Assembly: GCA_016712355.1 (NCBI GenBank) | Contig: JADJRF010000005.1 | Location: 496,001-560,000 of the forward strand | DNA length: 64,000 nt | Direction of reading: 5' to 3' | Source: Vampirovibrionales bacterium | Lineage (GTDB): Bacteria; Cyanobacteriota; Vampirovibrionia; Vampirovibrionales; Vampirovibrionaceae | Shown: positions 61,270 to 64,000 of the stretch, in pieces | Position numbering within the stretch: the stretch's first letter is position 1 | How the letters are laid out: every line of letters starts with the position of its first letter | Notes under the pieces: model-generated | The model's input: only the letters and a program-made list of their open reading frames with translations | Told to the model about the DNA's origin: nothing | The model's database searches: none | Position numbers and translations under genes: made by a program

Positions 61270-62724
61270 ATGCGAACAATGGACAGGAACCTCGCGCAAC
61301 GCATGGTTCGCAAAGTTTTGTTCGACGCTGAACTTGGCGTCACATGGGTGGTGATGCGCCTGCTCGATTTGCTGGGGCCCGGTAGTTTAATGGGTCGGGT
61401 TCGGGCGTTCGCATTGACGCTTATGGGCCAAGGCGTCGGCCTGGGGGCGATCATTGAACAAGGCGTCAAGATGAGAGCGCTGTTTCGCGATCGGGTGAAA
61501 ATCGGCGCTTTTACCTATATCAATCATCATTGCGTTTTCGACTCCGACTCTCCGATTACCATTGGACGTCAGTGTGATATTGGCTTCAATGTAACGTTTG
61601 TGACAACCAGTCATCGTTTGTTCAGCGATTTTCAGTCGCGTCGACCTTTGGAACGCGTTGAAAAACCGATTGTCGTCGAAGACTTCGTCTGGATTGGCTG
61701 TAACAGCATTGTTCTGGGCGGCGTGACGATTGGGCGCGGGGCGGTGGTTGCCGCCGGTAGCGTCGTCACCAAAGATGTCGCCCCTCATGCGCTTGTGGGC
61801 GGAAATCCCGCACGCTTGATTCGGACGTTGGACGCCACTTCCGACAACGTCGTCCCACTTGCCCCGGATGAAAAATCGCTGGTCATTTCTGCCGAGGACA
61901 CAAGCGCCGCCCTCGCAGGGCAGTCCACCTACACGCCTCGAATCGCAGTCGATGGCATCGCCGTGGACGCATTCGCGTCGCAAGGTCAGTTCTTTGATCG
62001 CATCGTGAGCGAAATCCGCCGCCCGCGTCAGACGTATATCGGTAATTTGAATGTACATGCGGCTAATATTGCGCGCGAAGACGCGGCGTTTCGAAAAACG
62101 CTTCAATACGCCGACGCCGTTTTCTGCGATGGCGCGGGCATCGTTTGGGCCTCACGCCTGCTGGGCGGCCCTGTTCTGCCCAAGCGCTTCACGTCGGCGG
62201 ACTTTATGCCCGCGCTCTTGAAGCGGCTGGCTCAAGAAGACCTTACCTGCTATTTTCTGGGAAGCGCGCCGGGCGTCGCTCAGGACGCGATGGCAACCCT
62301 CGCCCGGCTTGTTCCCAATCACACGATGGTGGGCTGGCATCACGGCTATCTTACAGATCCCCAGATTAACGCCCGCGCAATTGCAGAGATTAATCGCCTT
62401 CAGCCCGATATTCTTTTTGTGGGAATGGGGATGCCCTTACAAGAGCACTGGACGCAGAAAAACCGTCGCGCCCTGGCGGTTCGATGCCTGATGCCGCTGG
62501 GGGCGACCATGGATTATTTTAGCGGACGCGCCCCTCGCTGCCCCTCCTGGATGGGCTCTATGGGGCTGGAATGGCTGTTTCGCCTATTTCTGGAGCCTCG
62601 TCGCATGAGTGGTCGCTATTTGGCGGGCAATCCGGTATTTATGGCGCGCACGATGGTTGAAGCGGCTTCCAGGCGTCTATCCTACAGTCAGACTCCGGCG
62701 TCACCCGCTATTACTCAGCATTAA
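61270..62724 (+). CDS. Hexapeptide acyltransferase fused to WecG/TagA-type glycosyltransferase
   Basis: A ~484-residue two-domain protein. Residues ~60-190 form a left-handed beta-helix O-acyltransferase (hexapeptide repeats IGRQCDIGFNVTFVTTSHR, VWIGCNSIVLGGVTIGRGAVVAAGSVV), ending GGNPARLIR. After a short linker, residues ~230-460 match the WecG/TagA/CpsF family (IGNLNVHAANIAR, CDGAGIVWASRLLGG, FTSADFMPALLK, FVGMGMPLQEHW), transferring N-acetylmannosamine-like sugars to polyprenyl-linked acceptors. Both functions in one chain is unusual. ATG 61270 is preferred; TTG 61258 and ATG 61279 are possible. Acts after the sugar transferase in the same locus. Confidence 0.88.
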   Translation: MRTMDRNLAQRMVRKVLFDAELGVTWVVMRLLDLLGPGSLMGRVRAFALTLMGQGVGLGAIIEQGVKMRALFRDRVKIGAFTYINHHCVFDSDSPITIGRQCDIGFNVTFVTTSHRLFSDFQSRRPLERVEKPIVVEDFVWIGCNSIVLGGVTIGRGAVVAAGSVVTKDVAPHALVGGNPARLIRTLDATSDNVVPLAPDEKSLVISAEDTSAALAGQSTYTPRIAVDGIAVDAFASQGQFFDRIVSEIRRPRQTYIGNLNVHAANIAREDAAFRKTLQYADAVFCDGAGIVWASRLLGGPVLPKRFTSADFMPALLKRLAQEDLTCYFLGSAPGVAQDAMATLARLVPNHTMVGWHHGYLTDPQINARAIAEINRLQPDILFVGMGMPLQEHWTQKNRRALAVRCLMPLGATMDYFSGRAPRCPSWMGSMGLEWLFRLFLEPRRMSGRYLAGNPVFMARTMVEAASRRLSYSQTPASPAITQH

Positions 62725-62730
62725 GAGGCA

Positions 62731-62901
62731 TTACCCACGACTGGCGCACGCCTCAATCACCACGTCCCCGGCATTGCGCGAAGGCGTGACCTGAGGCCAG
62801 ACGTCCGCATGCCAAAGCGTCCACATCATTAGGACTGACAAGGCGAATGCGCCCCATACGCTGCCGCGTCGCATAAAATGAGAAAGTCTTGCGCTTGTCA
62901 T
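62731..62901 (-). CDS. Possible tiny membrane protein
   Basis: A 56-residue reading frame with one hydrophobic segment (WGAFALSVLMMWTLWH, residues ~15-30) and a polar tail. No Shine-Dalgarno is evident before ATG 62901. Convergent with the fusion gene, ending 6 nt beyond its stop. Weak support; it could be a chance frame. Confidence 0.35.
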   Translation of the reverse strand: MTSARLSHFMRRGSVWGAFALSVLMMWTLWHADVWPQVTPSRNAGDVVIEACASRG

Positions 62902-63177
62902 GGCACACAGCCTTAGGCTTGTTGCGAAAGCAGAGGGAGAGGCAACCAAACAACGGCTTTCCTGTTATTCAGGATTCTGTTTGTCTTGGGGACGGGGATT
63001 GGCGGCTTCTCTCCTCCCAAATCGTCGTCGGGTTGGTGAAAATTGCGAGACGAGCCGGCACAATGTTTACAATCCTGCATGGGCGACGCCCGTTACGTCG
63101 ATTCGCTTGCGGTAAAATAAGGACGGTTTTGGGTCTTTGCTGGCCCTTGTTCGGCCTCAATCATAAGGAACGTCCTC

Positions 63178-64000
63178 ATGACGCGTCGCTTCTCTCGCGC
63201 CCTTTTGGCCTTGATGCTCCTGCTGGCGACGCTTTCCAGCGTTTCCTTCCTTCCCTGCGCCGACGCTTTTTCGTGGCCGCGCAAGGCGATTAAAACGGCC
63301 TCCTCCTCGTCATCCCAGCCGCCTCGTATCGTCGGAGCGGACTCGGCATCTGTCGCTGTCAAGGCCTTGATGGAAATCGTCTCGGATATGAATGCGGCTT
63401 CCAATCAACATGACATTGCCGCTCTGCTAAAGCACTATTCGCCCGAATTCGTCAGCGGCGACAATTTATCGCTCAGCGAAGTACGCTCGCTGATTGAAGA
63501 TACATGGAAAACTTATCCCGATATCCGTTATGAGTCGACGCCGCTGGAAATTCGGATTAATGGCGATTGGGCAACAATTGAAAGCCTCGACACAGCAAAG
63601 GCGACGGTTTCCAACAAGGAAGGCGTGATTAACGAGCCGGGCGATCTGTCGAGTCAGTCGCGCGGCATGATGTTTCTACGCCATATTGGCAATCTCTGGG
63701 AAATCACCAGCGACCATACGCTGTATGAAAACGCGGTGATTCGTTTTGGCGCTGCCAAAACCCTCAATGCGTCGCTGTCTGCGCCCGATCAGGCATTTGC
63801 GGGAGAATCGTACGCGGCCAAGATTGCCCTTGAAATGCCGTCTTCCCTGATTGCCATCGCATCGATTTCCAAAGACCCGATTGTGTTTCCCCAACGGATG
63901 CCGGATGACCGCTTTCGATCGCTTTCGCCGGAAAATAATGAACTCGAACGCGTTTTTGCCGCCAATAAGGCCAATCGAAATGAAGTGGTCACCGCTTCTA
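63178..64000 (+). CDS. Exported SnoaL/NTF2-like protein, 3' truncated by window
   Basis: The frame runs from ATG 63178 (AAGGA 9 nt upstream) past the right edge, at least 274 residues. A signal peptide (ALLALMLLLATLSSVSFLPCADA) with a Cys near the cleavage region could make it a lipoprotein. Residues ~60-175 look like a SnoaL/NTF2-like domain: SVAVKALMEIVSDMNAASNQ, HDIAALLKHYSPEFVSG, SLIEDTWKTYPDIRYES, then beta-strands ending GMMFLRHIGNLWEITSDH. Such domains bind small hydrophobic ligands or act as generic folds; function is unknown. The remainder is a second beta-rich domain (LNASLSAPDQAFAGESYAAKIAL). Confidence 0.72.
   Translation, partial: MTRRFSRALLALMLLLATLSSVSFLPCADAFSWPRKAIKTASSSSSQPPRIVGADSASVAVKALMEIVSDMNAASNQHDIAALLKHYSPEFVSGDNLSLSEVRSLIEDTWKTYPDIRYESTPLEIRINGDWATIESLDTAKATVSNKEGVINEPGDLSSQSRGMMFLRHIGNLWEITSDHTLYENAVIRFGAAKTLNASLSAPDQAFAGESYAAKIALEMPSSLIAIASISKDPIVFPQRMPDDRFRSLSPENNELERVFAANKANRNEVVTAS

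Noticed and set aside
1..64000. CRISPR arrays, insertion sequences, prophage, integrase or attachment sites
   Set aside because: No spaced direct repeats, transposase or phage proteins were seen, and the tRNA has no adjacent integrase or repeated 3' end.

Overview
The window (64 kb, roughly 55-60% GC by eye) is a chromosomal segment packed with single-copy housekeeping genes. It has no rRNA, CRISPR array, prophage or insertion sequence that I can see. The best guess for the organism is a non-photosynthetic member of the cyanobacterial lineage (Vampirovibrionia, 'Melainabacteria'). Support comes from at least 17 copies of the cyanobacterial octamer GCGATCGC, an SLH-domain envelope protein, a GHL10-type glycosidase-like lipid/sugar protein, a small coiled-coil protein opening MGFAASQARL (a family I recall from Melainabacteria), and MurT-type cell-wall chemistry beside TolC/HlyD outer-membrane export. 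No photosynthesis gene is present. The lineage call is inference.

Layout. 1-10.5 kb: uvrB 3' end, a secreted GHL10 protein, a HEAT-repeat protein, an AT-richer two-gene phosphoribosyltransferase-SLOG cassette, a MalK/UgpC-type ATPase, a possible 64-nt small RNA, a PHP phosphoesterase, then a minus-strand block gatC-pyrG-TPR. 10.6-17.5 kb: two short orphan genes, prfB with an intact programmed +1 frameshift, aroQ, an M3-like metallopeptidase, another orphan, nadD and its upstream partner. 17.5-23.8 kb: an SLH protein with its terminator, an SGNH hydrolase/acyltransferase pair, two lineage-type orphan genes, a sugar transferase and tRNA-Ala(CGC) with its promoter. 23.9-31.5 kb (minus strand): a type I secretion-like TolC-HlyD-ABC set behind topA, and an orphan gene.

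31.7-41 kb (plus strand): bioF, an unknown gene, a CxxCxxCC protein, a GMP-synthase-like glutamine amidotransferase and murT in a tight run. This is followed by a regulatory block of a FliA/WhiG-type sigma factor, two unknown proteins, a soluble histidine kinase, and a response regulator fused to an RsbW-like ATPase. 41-50 kb: a SWIM-SNF2 helicase, a carbamoyltransferase-SxtJ-DUF5989 trio resembling sxtIJK, and an ADP-forming acyl-CoA synthetase fused to a GNAT acetyltransferase. 50-59 kb: a large orphan membrane protein, an aldehyde dehydrogenase, a fused transporter-like/spermidine-synthase-like protein, ssb, and a DUF1537 kinase-pdxA pair. 59-64 kb: a glycan locus (GT2, sugar transferase, and an unusual hexapeptide acyltransferase-WecG/TagA fusion), a tiny membrane ORF, and a secreted SnoaL-like protein cut by the right edge.

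The most interesting items are the regulatory block at 36.4-41.0 kb, MurT beside a non-GatD glutaminase, the acyltransferase-WecG fusion, the PRTase-SLOG cassette, and a shared 'RFG' N-terminal signature in otherwise unrelated small AT-richer orphan proteins.
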